A stretch of 64,000 nt of DNA, taken from the NCBI GenBank assembly GCA_025738555.1, contig JAOVFP010000001.1, positions 4,030,001 to 4,094,000 of the forward strand. The letters run 5' to 3'. The notes beneath the pieces are model-generated. The model ran no database searches. It had not been told where the DNA came from and was given only the letters and a program-made list of their open reading frames with translations. A program made the translations under genes and the position numbers. Positions 38,421 through 49,627 of this stretch are shown in pieces. Position 1 is the stretch's first letter, and every line of letters begins with the position of its first letter. The DNA is from Cyathus striatus (lineage: Eukaryota > Basidiomycota > Agaricomycetes > Agaricales > Nidulariaceae).

Positions 38421-39695
38421 TCAGTTATCACGATCCACAGTATCTTGCCGTAATTGTTGAAAGCGCATATTCCTCTTTCTTTCCTTCCAGTTATCTCCGT
38501 ATGTTGCTTCTGAAGGATCCGTCAGTGAGGACTTCTTTACGCCCAGACCTGCTCGGTGCACTGTAGCAGTCACATTAAGTGGTTCTACGAGAGCCGTTCT
38601 GTCTTCATTAGAACCTAGACCAAGTGATTCTCCAGGAAGCCAGCCTTGCTTCATCAAAAGCCGATGTCCGACATTAGCGGATGATAAAGGTGCAGGCGTT
38701 TGTGATACTGGAGGTGGAACTGGGAGTGGAACTGGTGAAGGTAACTCCGTTCCGGACAGAACCTTAGATTCCGTCGTGGATACAGTGGACATAGGTAGTA
38801 TAGGAACACCAGGTGCATCAGGATGAGAAGCGGGTATTAGCGCTCGACGGCGTGCGGCACGGTCAAAATACTGCGGAGCAAATGCTGATTCAGAGTGTAG
38901 AGGACTGTGAGTGGATGTCTCATGTCGTGTTAGCAGGTTCCGTTTCAGTACATGTAAAGCCTTCTTCGGATCTCTATCCTTATTGGAAATGTAAGGTGTA
39001 ACACCTTCATCTAAGCCTGCCACTTCTCTGGTCCTCTTCGCACTAGATGAAGCCTGCGCCCTTAATTGTGAAGTGAATAATGGAATCTCCTGGTTTGCTT
39101 GGGGCGAGCAACTTGCACAGGGAGTCTGGCTATCATGTATATGAACAATAAATGTGGTGGTTCCTATCGTTAAGAGGTCATTGTGACGTAGCCGCTTTGG
39201 GATGCTGGCAACTCTCGGAGGCGATAAACGTACTCCAGGATTGTCTACCTTGGGTGTGGAGGAACCGGTGCGAAGGTATGTTCCATGTTTGGATCCCATG
39301 TCCACTATCCCCCATTCTCTCCTTGCCCCATCCCAATATGCCGTAGCATGAAGCTTTGATACTTCCATTTCTTTCAGTCGGATTCGAGGTGTGGATGAAC
39401 CAGCCACAGCGATATCTCTTCCAAATTGAACTTCAGAATAACCATCTACAATGGCCATTTTATGCTTTGAAGGTAATATGGAGGAATGAAGGACAACTAG
39501 TCTGAAGGTTGGCTGGTTGGACTTGGGTATCGTGTTCGACCGGCCAATATCGCTGGTCATCTCTTCGTCCGGAAAACATATCGCAGGAGTGAAAGAGCTT
39601 TCTCCTGGCCATTCATATGCTGGGTCATAAGCCTTGCCAGTCACAGAGATACCCTTCAGATCCTCGATGCCTGATTGAATCTCGCCCTCTTCCAT
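38421..39695 (-). CDS. FHA and G-patch domain protein
   Basis: Intronless, 424 residues from ATG 39695 (MEEGEIQSGIEDLKG). The frame extends upstream to another Met at 39830, but that extension is hydrophobic and unlike the rest, so I prefer the internal start. The FHA phosphothreonine-binding domain spans roughly residues 65-170 (FGRD, VSKLHATAYWD, GIVDMGSKHGTYL). A G-patch lies near residues 341-388 (GHRLLMKQGWLPGESLGLG, RAGLGVKK). The combination resembles AGGF1-type nuclear proteins that act in RNA processing. Function is inferred from domain content only. The linker is Ser/Pro-rich. Confidence 0.88.
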   Translation of the reverse strand: MEEGEIQSGIEDLKGISVTGKAYDPAYEWPGESSFTPAICFPDEEMTSDIGRSNTIPKSNQPTFRLVVLHSSILPSKHKMAIVDGYSEVQFGRDIAVAGSSTPRIRLKEMEVSKLHATAYWDGARREWGIVDMGSKHGTYLRTGSSTPKVDNPGVRLSPPRVASIPKRLRHNDLLTIGTTTFIVHIHDSQTPCASCSPQANQEIPLFTSQLRAQASSSAKRTREVAGLDEGVTPYISNKDRDPKKALHVLKRNLLTRHETSTHSPLHSESAFAPQYFDRAARRRALIPASHPDAPGVPILPMSTVSTTESKVLSGTELPSPVPLPVPPPVSQTPAPLSSANVGHRLLMKQGWLPGESLGLGSNEDRTALVEPLNVTATVHRAGLGVKKSSLTDPSEATYGDNWKERKRNMRFQQLRQDTVDRDN

Positions 39696-40279
39696 GAGGA
39701 TTACAAACAGAATCGTATTGTTAAAAGCGACTAGTAGTACCTGCTTGAAAACGCTACATGAGCAACTTGAAACATCGTAATAAAGTAGATAAATGTTAAT
39801 CCAAATCATGCTGAATGATAGTCGCACCAAACATACAAGTCGAGAACATTCAACGACTGATTGAGAAACTTGAATGTGAAAGGATACAATAACAGAGTAA
39901 GGTTTGAGTAAAATTGACCTTTGTGTCGTTTAGTCTGAATTTTGAAAGTAGCTTCACCGGTCACCTTTACTTACGTAATACTAGTGTTACTAGTACCATT
40001 AGTGGTACATTTGACTACATAATATTCTTGTACTTACTACCATTGATCGATGATCGGTCGACCATTGATATTCAACAAATATTCAACGCTTTCAACGTCA
40101 ACGTCCGCGTCAACCTTCAACCTAGCTTCAGCGTTCAACGTTCAGCGTTCAGCTCCGAGTCAACTCAAGCTCAACTTCAGTTTCAACGTTTCAAGTGGGC
40201 GTACTATTGGTCAAATTTTGGTACTAAGTATTACTATATCATTCTACTACTTAGAGATAGAAGACCTTTATTCAACGCA
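39696..40279. other. Intergenic with degenerate TTCAACGTTCAGC repeats
   Basis: Divergent spacer between the FHA/G-patch gene and the XLF-like gene, so both promoters lie here. The stretch 40065-40195 consists of loosely repeated CAACGTTCA / TTCAACGT motifs. I see no gene. Confidence 0.55.
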
Positions 40280-41857
40280 ATGTCCGGTACAGTGCAGTTC
40301 TCCGAGGTCCTTCATTAAACCATTTTGCAAGTTTAAATCCTGAAATATAGACCAATACAGGAATATTCAAAGCTTCTCCTCGATAAAGAGTGGCTGGTGA
40401 AGATAGACCCAACGAAATCCATACCCTACCTCATTGTCAGTGCCTTTCATTTAATATCATGGCTTGGAACTTAAAGTGTCCACTCCAATATCAGAAATTT
40501 TATCATTCCACTGTGGATCTTTCTTGCTGTGTTCTGCTTACAGACACGAAGTCAGTTTGGGCCGAAGGTAATATTTAGTTCATTATTGCATCGAAGCCTT
40601 GGTATTCTATCCCTAGTCGTGCAGTATTGTCAGGCCAGCAATTTGCACGCCGTTGGCGGGCATGCAATGCCCGCTCAACTGTTTCATTTGATGATGTGGA
40701 TGAAAACAAATGGAGAACGAAAAGACTCGGGTTTCTATCTCGGGTGCATACTCTGAGCGGAATAGTGGAACTATCGTTTGAAATTGTGGACACTAATTAT
40801 GCGGTAGGACTCCTGCGTTTGCGTGATCTGTTTCTTATCTGAGTTCAGGATATTGCATTTGAACTGGAATACGACACGTTTAAATGGAGATGGGAAGTAA
40901 ACTATTTGGGACACTTTTTTTCGGCAGAGATTATCTCGAAGCATCTTATTTTTCCGCTCATCGCTATGACGCACATGACCTTCTCCTCAACGGAGGCAGT
41001 ACCTGATATACCAGACGCTGATTTGGAAAAGGTTGCTTTTCCCGTCGCACACGCCAGTCCACCTGTTTATTATTTATCTGAAGGCAGTAGACAAGACGGG
41101 ACAGGCAGCAAGAAGAGCACTTGATACGCACACAAAAAATGCATTATCTAAACCCAGAGTTGCTAAAACGTTGAGTCGTATGGCCGCAATGTTCAATTTC
41201 ATTCCAGAACTTCGTGAGCGTATTTTTTTTAAAAAGTCAGATGTTAATTAATAGTATATTTCCTTCCCCACAGCTGCTATCACTTCCGACACGGGCGACA
41301 TAGACCTACGCACTTTACTGGAGTCATTACACGACCATCATTTGCATGGACCATCTCCACCAATTACACGGCTCATCAAATCCAGAGCACAGGTGTGTGC
41401 TCTCTTGCAATTTCTGTCTATGGCAAATGACACGATTATTACTTTGCAGTCATCTAGCCCTACAGGCTATAATGATATACATACCCTCTCTGAAAAGCAT
41501 CCCCTTGCAGATGACTCAGCAACAGAAAGCGACGCAGGAACCGATACTAGTGTTGGCGAATCTCACGTCACAAAACCGTTCCTAGATATACCTCCGGCTC
41601 GTAAAAGCTCATTGCGCTCAGATTCTCCGAGTTCCCAAATACCCATATCAGATATCCCGTCTAAAGCAGTGTCGGAACCAGAGCCATCTCCCAGACGATC
41701 ACAAAAGATAGCCAAGAAGCCACGGTTATCTTCCTCCAGTGATGACGACAGCGAGGAGGAAAGACGAAAACATATTTCTCAACTCAAAGGGAGATCAGGC
41801 ACGACTGCTAAGAGAGGCACGCGGCAACCTATCAAACGTGGTGGCAAGCGATTTTAA
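40280..41857 (+). CDS. XLF/Nej1-like non-homologous end-joining factor
   Basis: Seven exons give a phase-consistent 416-residue protein: 40280-40306, 40361-40435, 40495-40567, 40625-40803, 40849-41031, 41084-41213 and 41274-41857. The first exon (MSGTVQFSE) is the least certain. The head domain reads EWLVKIDPTKSIPYL, then KFYHSTVDLSCCVLLTDTKS and VWAEVLSGQQFARRW. EVNYLGHFFS and IISKHLIFPLIAM follow. This resembles the XLF pattern of a head fold followed by a conserved helix of S/I-x-x-L-I-x-P-L type. The tail is Ser/acidic/basic, disordered-looking, and ends KRGGKRF. That resembles the basic-plus-aromatic Ku-binding motif at XLF C-termini (inference). In NHEJ, XLF bridges DNA ends with XRCC4/Lif1 and ligase IV. 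A structural search is the right test because the family diverges fast. Confidence 0.7.
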
Positions 41858-42353
41858 CTATATACATATTTTTCTCGTTTCAAAGGAGTATAAGAAATTT
41901 GAAAATCCATAGTTTATCATATCACAATTTGGTCACAATAGTGCGCTGCCGTATCATCTGAACATGTGTTATAGGCAAATGTAATATTTTTGTAATATTT
42001 CGTATGAGTACGTGTGATATACAACTTTCACTATTGAGTTTACATGGAAAGTGAAGTTTGGATACCCTCTTGTAGAATAATCATCAGGAGTTGGGAGTGA
42101 TGAGAGGGATTGCCGATATGCCCCAGTGAGGAATGACGAGTACAGGTCTATAGATTAAATGTTAAGCCTTAGGCAGATGGCTTGGGGAGTGGCCTGTAAG
42201 GCTGTGAGGGTACATCTCTCTTGCCGTCCTTCAATCCTTAGGCTGGGATATGATTGAACTAAAGGAATAACATCAACGAAATGAATAATAATAGTACAGA
42301 AAGCAGCAAATGATTCGGACATATATAGTGGTACAGTAAGCTTGTGAAATAAA
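41858..42353. other. Convergent 3' spacer, no gene seen
   Basis: AT-rich sequence between the stop of the XLF-like gene and the stop of the proposed minus-strand small gene. Probably the 3' UTRs of both. Confidence 0.5.
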
Positions 42354-43249
42354 TCATCGACCGACGCGTCGAGCAAACTCGGCGCTTCTGCATTCTTCAC
42401 AGGCCTGATGAAACATGCTTTGTATTCGTCGTTCATCTTCGTTTATCTGCAATGATTCATTCCAGTGAGAGGGCAGAAGAACTAATAACAGATGCTTAAA
42501 CTGACCGCTGAGCAGCCACAATTAAGAGCTTTATGGGTATGTGATATACTGTTTTTGCATGTCGTGGAACCACAATCAACCTTTCCACCGGAATAGTATG
42601 AAGGTTTGAAGTGCTAAAGCAAAATATTATTTGTACTGACATAGAATAATTATTAATCACAAGCCTCACACTACATCCTCGATACCAATCGCCGAAACTG
42701 TACAGCAAAATTAGACTCAACTGTGCAACACGGAAAACATTTAGAAGTATTCACACTTCATATCTGCACATCGTGCTGGTCTTGCTCGAGCGTCCGTGCC
42801 TACCGTAGGCAGGCTTTGGCAGGCTAGTTAACGGAGGGAACAATGGACGGAAGAGTTAGGGATAACAGATTGACCTTCATCATCAAAACGACGCCCGTAT
42901 TATACTCCTTCGACAGTATATTGACATTGGAGGCACCGTGCATCGCTGTCACGCGACACTCGATCTGGAAGATCTTTTGTCGTACAAGCTAAAAGCAGGA
43001 CATCGTTTTCCTTATCAGCACCATCCCGAACGGTGACATATTTAGACCCGGTCACCTAACATCGTGATATTACTTACCAATTAGTGGTGCATGGCAAGGG
43101 GCGTCTTTGCGGCCCGAGTCGTATTCAACTTCGCCAAGCACATGAATACAGCAGAACGGCCTCCACGGAAAATTACATCCTGCGCGAAGAGCCAGAGCCA
43201 TGAGAACATAGATAGTCTGCTCAAGTCTAGTTCGAAGTGTGATGAACAT
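42354..43249 (-). CDS. Proposed small cysteine-rich protein (unknown), five exons
   Basis: Not a long open frame. It emerges only after joining exons 43249-43078, 42988-42906, 42715-42686, 42613-42506 and 42446-42354 (minus strand). All junctions are GT-AG and in phase, giving 161 residues. The N-terminus MFITLRTRLEQTIYVLMALA could be a signal peptide. The rest is Cys-rich (DAPCHAPLI, RCLQCQYTVEG, KVDCGSTTC, LNCGCSA, QACEECR) and ends FARRVGR. An alternative 5' end exists. An upstream exon (LEDVINISPLDLCGVVYEHH, acceptor CTTACAG near 43376) may be joined from an ATG at 43545, replacing the signal-like segment. I recognise no family. The splice model is by eye and needs transcript support. Confidence 0.4.
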
Positions 43250-45078
43250 GATTGGAACCAAGTTGCCTCGTATGGCTGTACTTGCGAACTTGTTGTTATT
43301 GCATAAATGTGATGGTGCTCGTATACAACACCACACAAATCTAAGGGGCTGATGTTGATGACGTCTTCCAGCTGTAAGAAGCAAACACCGAAAGGAATTC
43401 CATTCGAAGCGAAGCCTTCCAGAAGTATAAAAGCTACACAGTTACACTGAATCCTATTCAGTAGTGTTGGATTTAAGAGTAAGCGGGATCGAAATCAGCT
43501 ACATACCTGAGAAACGTTTCCGAAATATCGATCGGTGTGTGCCATGGGGTATAAGATCAGATAAGGCCCCAGTCTCGACTCCCGACCGAGTAAGTAAAGC
43601 CTGCAAGACTTCGAGGTCAAAATTCCAAGTAAGCAGTCGTCAAAATGGCCCGCATTGGGGATTATAATCTATTTAAAGTATAAACGCCACAACAATCACA
43701 GCTTATTGGACTTGTTTGGGGTAAATAATAATGCCTCGTTCGCATTTGGATTGCAGTGGGCATCGGGGGACACCTACACCATGAACTTCGAGGCTTTCGG
43801 GGAGGAACGCGAACAGCGAAAATTTCCATTTAAGGATGTAGGGCCTCGGCACATATACAATAAGTCCGTGGATAGCCGCCACTGATGAATGACAGAACAC
43901 ACTGAAACGATCAGGATGATGAGCGTTCATGGACATCCTTTAGATGCACAGAAGACAATACCACAGGCTTGTCGATTAAGTGCGTACGTCCTTCGAAAGC
44001 CTGGGTAAAATTTAACTTCCTCATGCCCAAGGAATTGTGATTGAGGGGCCACCCATATAACACAGCCTTGATCATATCGATTGGCGAGGGGACACTAACG
44101 AAGACATTCCAGAGACGAATACTTGAAGCAACATTAACTCATGCACATTCATGTCTGTCTGTACCGCGGGGTACGACATCGATATATCCCATGTGTGAAT
44201 CGAAGAATGGACTTCTATGGATCCATGTAGATCCATGTTACCCACGGATTGCGAGGGAGTGACCCAAGTTGAAAGAGATATAGTGATTCCAACGAAAGTA
44301 TCAGAACTTGAATAAAACCTTTGATTAGCAGGAGAATTGTCCTCCTGGTGAAAATAATAGTTTAGTATTTAGCCTCCACCTACTGAGCTCGTTCGCCTCT
44401 GTGCCATTGTTACACGGATTGAAACGAACATTGGACATCGAGCGGTGAAACTAAATAGCACCGATGGACAGTCTCATGGGTCAGCCGACCAAGACATGGA
44501 ATGCTAGTTTATGGTACGATATGATGAGAAGCATTGGATGCAGTATAATTAGGTCGAGTCATAACATGCTTTAAACTTACGCACATTGGTCCTTGGGGGA
44601 AGGGGCAAGTCTAGCTTGTAGGAACCGGATGCGGAAGATGGACGGACTAATTCGATATTTCATTTTTCAAACCCAGGCAGACCCCATGATACATCCAGGA
44701 ATGTCCAGGAGACCAAGATATTCAACATCTAGTTCGCACTCCGGGTTTATGCCACTTGAAACAATGCGTTGTCACAATTTAAAGCATAGCACGAAACCAG
44801 GTAGGTTGAATCTTAGCTTCAAAGCTTTGACGTTTCAACGTGTGTTAAAAGCGTGCACATAAGTAGCTAGAGAAGCAAGAGCAAGTGCGAAAGTGAGACA
44901 GCCTACAGGGAAAGTTAAATGTGACAATGGTCACGTTGTTACGTGCTACCATCGGCGCCTGTGCAACTCAAGTCAAACGAAGCGCACTCGGAAAGAAATC
45001 ATCGCTTTTGACGTTAAATAACGTTTCTCATACTCCCCACGCTCGAATTCTTCACTGCCCACATTCTCTACTTCTCAA
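43250..45078. other. Mostly unassigned sequence before MIM1
   Basis: It may contain 5' exons of the small minus-strand gene up to about 43545. From there to 45078 there are only short frames on both strands without family resemblance or consistent splice chains. The last few hundred bases should hold the MIM1 promoter. Confidence 0.4.
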
Positions 45079-46112
45079 ATGTCTGAAAGTCATGCACCAG
45101 AACAGGATTTGATTCAGGTTATGCCATTTACATTACCGCTGTTGCACACGACACTTACACCAAATCACGTCAGGCTGCCCTCACTCAAGCCTTCTCTATT
45201 CCGAATGACGAGCTGGTTACCGTAGTCGAAGCGGAGAGTCTTGGACAGGCAGCAGACTTAGCTGTAGGGCATGTGGGCGCTGCTTATCACGGGTCAAGTG
45301 CAGATGCATCTGCTGTCGAAATATCTACGGAATCCTCCTCCAACGACTCATGGAAGACTGAATATGAGGCCCAAGTGCAGTCATGGCGCGCACAATCTGC
45401 AGAGGCACGCGAGAAAGCTGAAAGGGAGCGTGAAAGATGGGAAGCTGTTCGTGCTGCTGAGAAAGAGGAAGCTGCTCGTATAAAGCTCATTGGCGAATCC
45501 CAGCACACAGAGAGCGAATGGGAGGGAGTGGCAAGCTCTAGCACTACCACACCAGTGATTATTGGGTCACCCAGTCCGATAGATGTTAGAGATTTGGTGA
45601 ATGGTGAACATGAAAAGCAGGTATATCTATTCTTAACGATGATACTCCCAAATGTATGCCTCATGCTTTTTCGTTAGAACCCTCTAGCTCCCGGTCACAA
45701 TGATCCTCCTATTGGAATTTCAAGGTCTCTTTCACAACAAGATACCAATGACGGATCTCAGAAATGGGAAGAAGTTCATTCGTCGATGACATCTTCTTTC
45801 CCATCCGTCACATTTCCGGAAAGGTCAGAATCCCCCCCCTCACGTCAGCTCCTTGGTTCATCCTCGGCTCCCCCCAATGCTACATTGACCATTTTTGATT
45901 CTTCTCTTTCAACTCGCACTCGTGTTACCGCATTCTTTTCTTCGTTGGCCATCAACATGCTTCTTCCCTTCGTGAATGGAGTCATGCTTGGATTCGGCGA
46001 AATTTTTGCCAAAAACTTCATTATGCAGTGGCTCGGATGGCAACCATCAGGGCCTGGTTATGTGGCGAGAACGACTGGGATTGGGCTTTCTTCTAGGAGG
46101 CAAGGTAGATAG
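45079..46112 (+). CDS. MIM1: Mitochondrial outer-membrane import protein MIM1/TOM13-like
   Basis: Three exons (45079-45117, 45174-45620, 45678-46112) give 306 residues with consistent phase. The N-terminus MSESHAPEQDLIQ leads through an alanine/acidic segment to a charged coiled coil (EAREKAERERERWEAV) and a Ser/Pro-rich linker. The C-terminal part carries the MIM1 membrane segment and signature, SLAINMLLPFVNGVMLGFGE followed by IFAKN. This closely resembles the yeast Mim1 region INLLLPFLNGMMLGFGE. Mim1 inserts alpha-helical proteins into the outer mitochondrial membrane and helps assemble the TOM complex. Yeast Mim1 is only about 113 residues, so the long N-terminal extension is notable. The 3' end converges with the next gene, 191 bp away. 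Confidence 0.85.
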
Positions 46113-46303
46113 AAAGTTAAATCGTTTACATATCATAATGCTAGCAGTGAGTTATTATCAGACCGTTTATTTGCAGGTATATATCCATGATGAATTTACA
46201 TTCAGCATAGATAATGACTTCTAATGTAATGTGAAGGGACGTAATAATGGTATAAATAAGATGCTAGTGGGATTGTCATATTATTTGCTTATAACTCTTA
46301 TTA

Positions 46304-49162
46304 TTACAATTTTGCGTTCTTAGGGATGCCTCGAATGGCTTGACGGGCACCAAGGTCTCCCAGTACGTCCTCCGCTGCAAAATGAATGTTAGTCCAGATT
46401 TAAGCCAGACCAGCAAGAATGATTTACCTCCTCCAAGGATACTGTAACAAGAGAGTCAGATATAGTAGGTGTGACATAGGAGAGAAACGAACGAATCGAA
46501 GGTAACAGTGCGATGATACTGAAAGAAAATGTCAATTCAGTAGCCACTTAGAAGCTTCAATTGTACAAACATGTTCGACGAACTCTCCCATTCCTAACAA
46601 GTTGCATCAAAAAGACCGTAAACGATAAATCATTTGCGATAGGATGCTTACCTGTCCGCGTAATACCACGACCTCCGAAGATCTTGCCGAAACATTAAAA
46701 CATGCATGGTATTTTAACTGAATCAAACATACCTGAACTGCATCAGCGGCAGTCAGTTGAGCGGAGCGCGTCGCGTGCATCTTCAGCAGACCAGTAGGCC
46801 TATTTAGTAAAATATCAATGTCCTCCACATTAGTGATCCTGTGAGACGGCGCGAGTACGATATGCATACCCAGCAAGTTTGGCAGCTTGTTCCTTATATG
46901 ACTACCCACTGCTACGTTAACAAATGAAATCCTTACTATTAGAAAGTGGACGTACCATGTTGTTCATTTGATAGGTTAAGTTTTCAAGCCAGTTCTGTAC
47001 GCTTTCCACTCGAGATATCATAGTAGCAAGTTTACTTCGGATGACAGCCTGAGAGTGAAGTGGCTTTCCAAATGCTTTACGTTGGTTGGTCCACCTGATA
47101 ATGCAATGGGTTTAGAAAGGTAAAGCGTCATGAAAAGACGCTCACTTAAGGCATTCCTCAACGATAAAACGTTGTGTCCTGGCAGAGGAGCAAATCATAA
47201 CCCATCGTTCATGGTTGAAATTGCTGTATAGAAACTAGTTAGTGTGGATATCGCTGGTAATTCTCAGGCATACCTAAGCATGACAAAAATTCCTCCGCCC
47301 TCAGGACCTAATGTGTTCTCGACAGGAACCTTGACATTTTCAAACGTCACGAATGCAGTTCCAGCAGTAGGGGACTGCAAAATAAATTCAGTCACATTCA
47401 CAATGAAAATGAAAGTACATACATAACTTGTCTTGATGGGCTTAGTGTCGACACCGTCCCCTCTTTCAACGAGGATGACGGTGAAGCCATCCTGAATAAG
47501 CTATATCAGCTGCTGAAGTGGGGGAAGAATGAAATTAAAATACCTCAGTCTTGCAGCCGACTGTAAAGCTAATAGAAGATGTCAATCATAACCGCGCAGC
47601 TGATCATGCGGAGACTTACTAGTGAGCAAAACTACGCACAGAAAGAAGAATGTAAGTATTTTTAGGATCAATGGATATATTTTTATAACCCACGTTCCGT
47701 TCGTGATCCATTTTTTACTTGAAGAAACGTGAGAACAGATATATCAAAGGATATGCTAAATCCACCTACGTGCCGTTGATGAGCCAGTGCTTTCCATCCT
47801 CTGTCTTGTGGGCAGTGGTTTTTAGACCAGCAACATCGCTGCCAGCGAAGGCTTCGGAAATAGCAAGGCAGATAAGCTTTTCACCTGAAAGCACATCCAG
47901 GACGACTTTCGCTTTAATGGCGTCGCTACCAAAATTCAAAACTGGAGGCAGGCCAATGACCGAGCCAGCCATCAAACCTGTAAACTTATGTAGTCAGTAC
48001 AGATCTGAGGCACTGGATTGAAAAAATCATGCCATCTCCGTATCCTCTGCGTCCGCAACGGGCAAATTCTTGTGTGACAACCAGCTTAGAAGTAGTTGAT
48101 GAGACCACGAGGAAGAAATAAACTTGTCCAGTGACCCACCTCATGGAAGTAATCAAACTGTAATAATCAGGAGTAAGATCTTTCACCAATGGCACCAATG
48201 CGAATGTAATGATTTACCTCCTCTGGTTTCACCAACCCTCCCATTAACTCCCGGCCTGCACGATCTATTATAATACAATTCTCAGAAATAATTAAATCCC
48301 GTGACCTTTCAAATGCTTCCCGGGACCCATGCGCATGGCGTGAATGTTAAGTTTACTGTCAGAAAAAGATATATGAACCATTAGCGAGGATACTTTCACA
48401 CTGAGACCCACGACATAGCTTCCAATACACTCTTGCTTGGTGGTTTACCATCTTCTTCTCTGGCCTGAGTACCATAAATATTATTGTATATGAACCAAGT
48501 AAGGCACAAACCTGAGCGTCAGGTGTAACGACTTCGTCGAAGAATTTACGGACTGCTTTCTGGAAGCGGCGATGATTCTTCAGCGAAATCTATCGTTAAC
48601 AGCTGTTTCCAGTTCTTTGGGCTCAAGGATCTCACCTCGCTGTAATACGCACTGTGGTAACCCTCTGATAGCCAGGTTGGCTCCCCATAAGGAACTTTGC
48701 TCAGTTCTCCAACTACCCGGCTATGGATAACACTACGCTCCCCCTCAATAACACCGATTTGAAGACGGGAAAATTGGGGTTTTGCGATAACCTCGTGCCT
48801 GTGAAGTCCGTAGAAAGCTTCCGTAGCATCCTGACCGGCTATATGAAGGGGAATCATCAGAAAACAAACGAATGAGCTTGACAGGCACTAACCTATTTCC
48901 TCATCTAATAGAACAGAAGCGCCTCCTGGGTGAAGGTTCTTGAATCTTGTAACGTCGTAGACCTTTCCGTCTACAATTATCCACTGCACCGAAGATCATC
49001 AGACGCTGGAAACCAGCCGAGACCTAAGAACTTGACGCACCAAGTCGCCGTCCTTGTTATGCTGCCGAGATAATTGTAAATATAGCCTCGTTGTGAATAA
49101 ATATAGCGAGTCACCTTCGCAACTTCGTCTCTGGTGAATACTTCAAGTTTTTTGGTGGCCAT
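46304..49162 (-). CDS. Cytochrome b5/acyl-CoA dehydrogenase fusion, paralogue 1
   Basis: Many small exons. From ATG 49162 ([16 protein letters not shown]) an N-terminal cytochrome b5 domain has the heme-binding FKNLHPGG and the second-His region [11 protein letters not shown] linker segment ([17 protein letters not shown]) and an acyl-CoA dehydrogenase domain follow. The latter includes [34 protein letters not shown] (substrate/FAD region), SNFNHERW and IFGGRGITR near the C-terminus. It ends NAKL, so AKL is a type-1 peroxisomal signal. By family it should oxidise an acyl-CoA at the alpha-beta position with FAD; the fused b5 may pass electrons on (inference). It lies tail-to-tail with MIM1 and head-to-tail with paralogue 2. 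Confidence 0.88.
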
Positions 49163-49627
49163 GGTGAGGTGACGGGTAATGAAGAGAATAAGTTGAGTAC
49201 AGCAGTAGTGAATGTAAAAGCAGGAAAAACATGATTAATATGAAGTCCATTGGCATGTGATAACTAACTAAGAGTTGTGTTGAAGGAGCCGACCCGGTTT
49301 GGCATGTCCTGATCAGTGATCGATGCTTCAGAGCGCTTCAGTAGTTTCAGCAGCTCCCAGGCCGTCCAATTAGAGGACGCGTGTTTAGTTGTCAACATGT
49401 CACGGACCTCCAACTTGAAATAACGACAAGTCAAATTTGAAATTGTTTCGTTTCAAGCTCTCTAAGTATTCTATCGAGTCTCAGTACAAATAACTCCGTT
49501 TAATATGCAGACCTATTCCTTACTAGCCTAGTACCTACTATGATAAAGCAGTAGTTAGATACAGTACTATTAATGGTGCTGCGCAAGCTCGGTGATAATG
49601 TCAGTGGTCAGAGACTAGAGTCAACTT
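49163..49627. promoter_or_regulatory. Spacer between two acyl-CoA dehydrogenase genes (promoter of paralogue 1)
   Basis: 465 bp between the start of paralogue 1 and the stop of paralogue 2 on the same strand. It must hold the promoter of the former. No specific site is recognisable. Confidence 0.4.

Noticed and set aside
39698..39830. Longer N-terminus of the FHA/G-patch protein starting at 39830
   Set aside because: The extension is hydrophobic and Cys-rich, unlike the acidic start at 39695, and looks like chance readthrough of the 5' UTR.
41393..41447. Possible intron (GTGTGC...TTGCAG) in the last XLF exon
   Set aside because: It is 55 nt, so removing it would shift the frame; the unspliced frame is open to the end.
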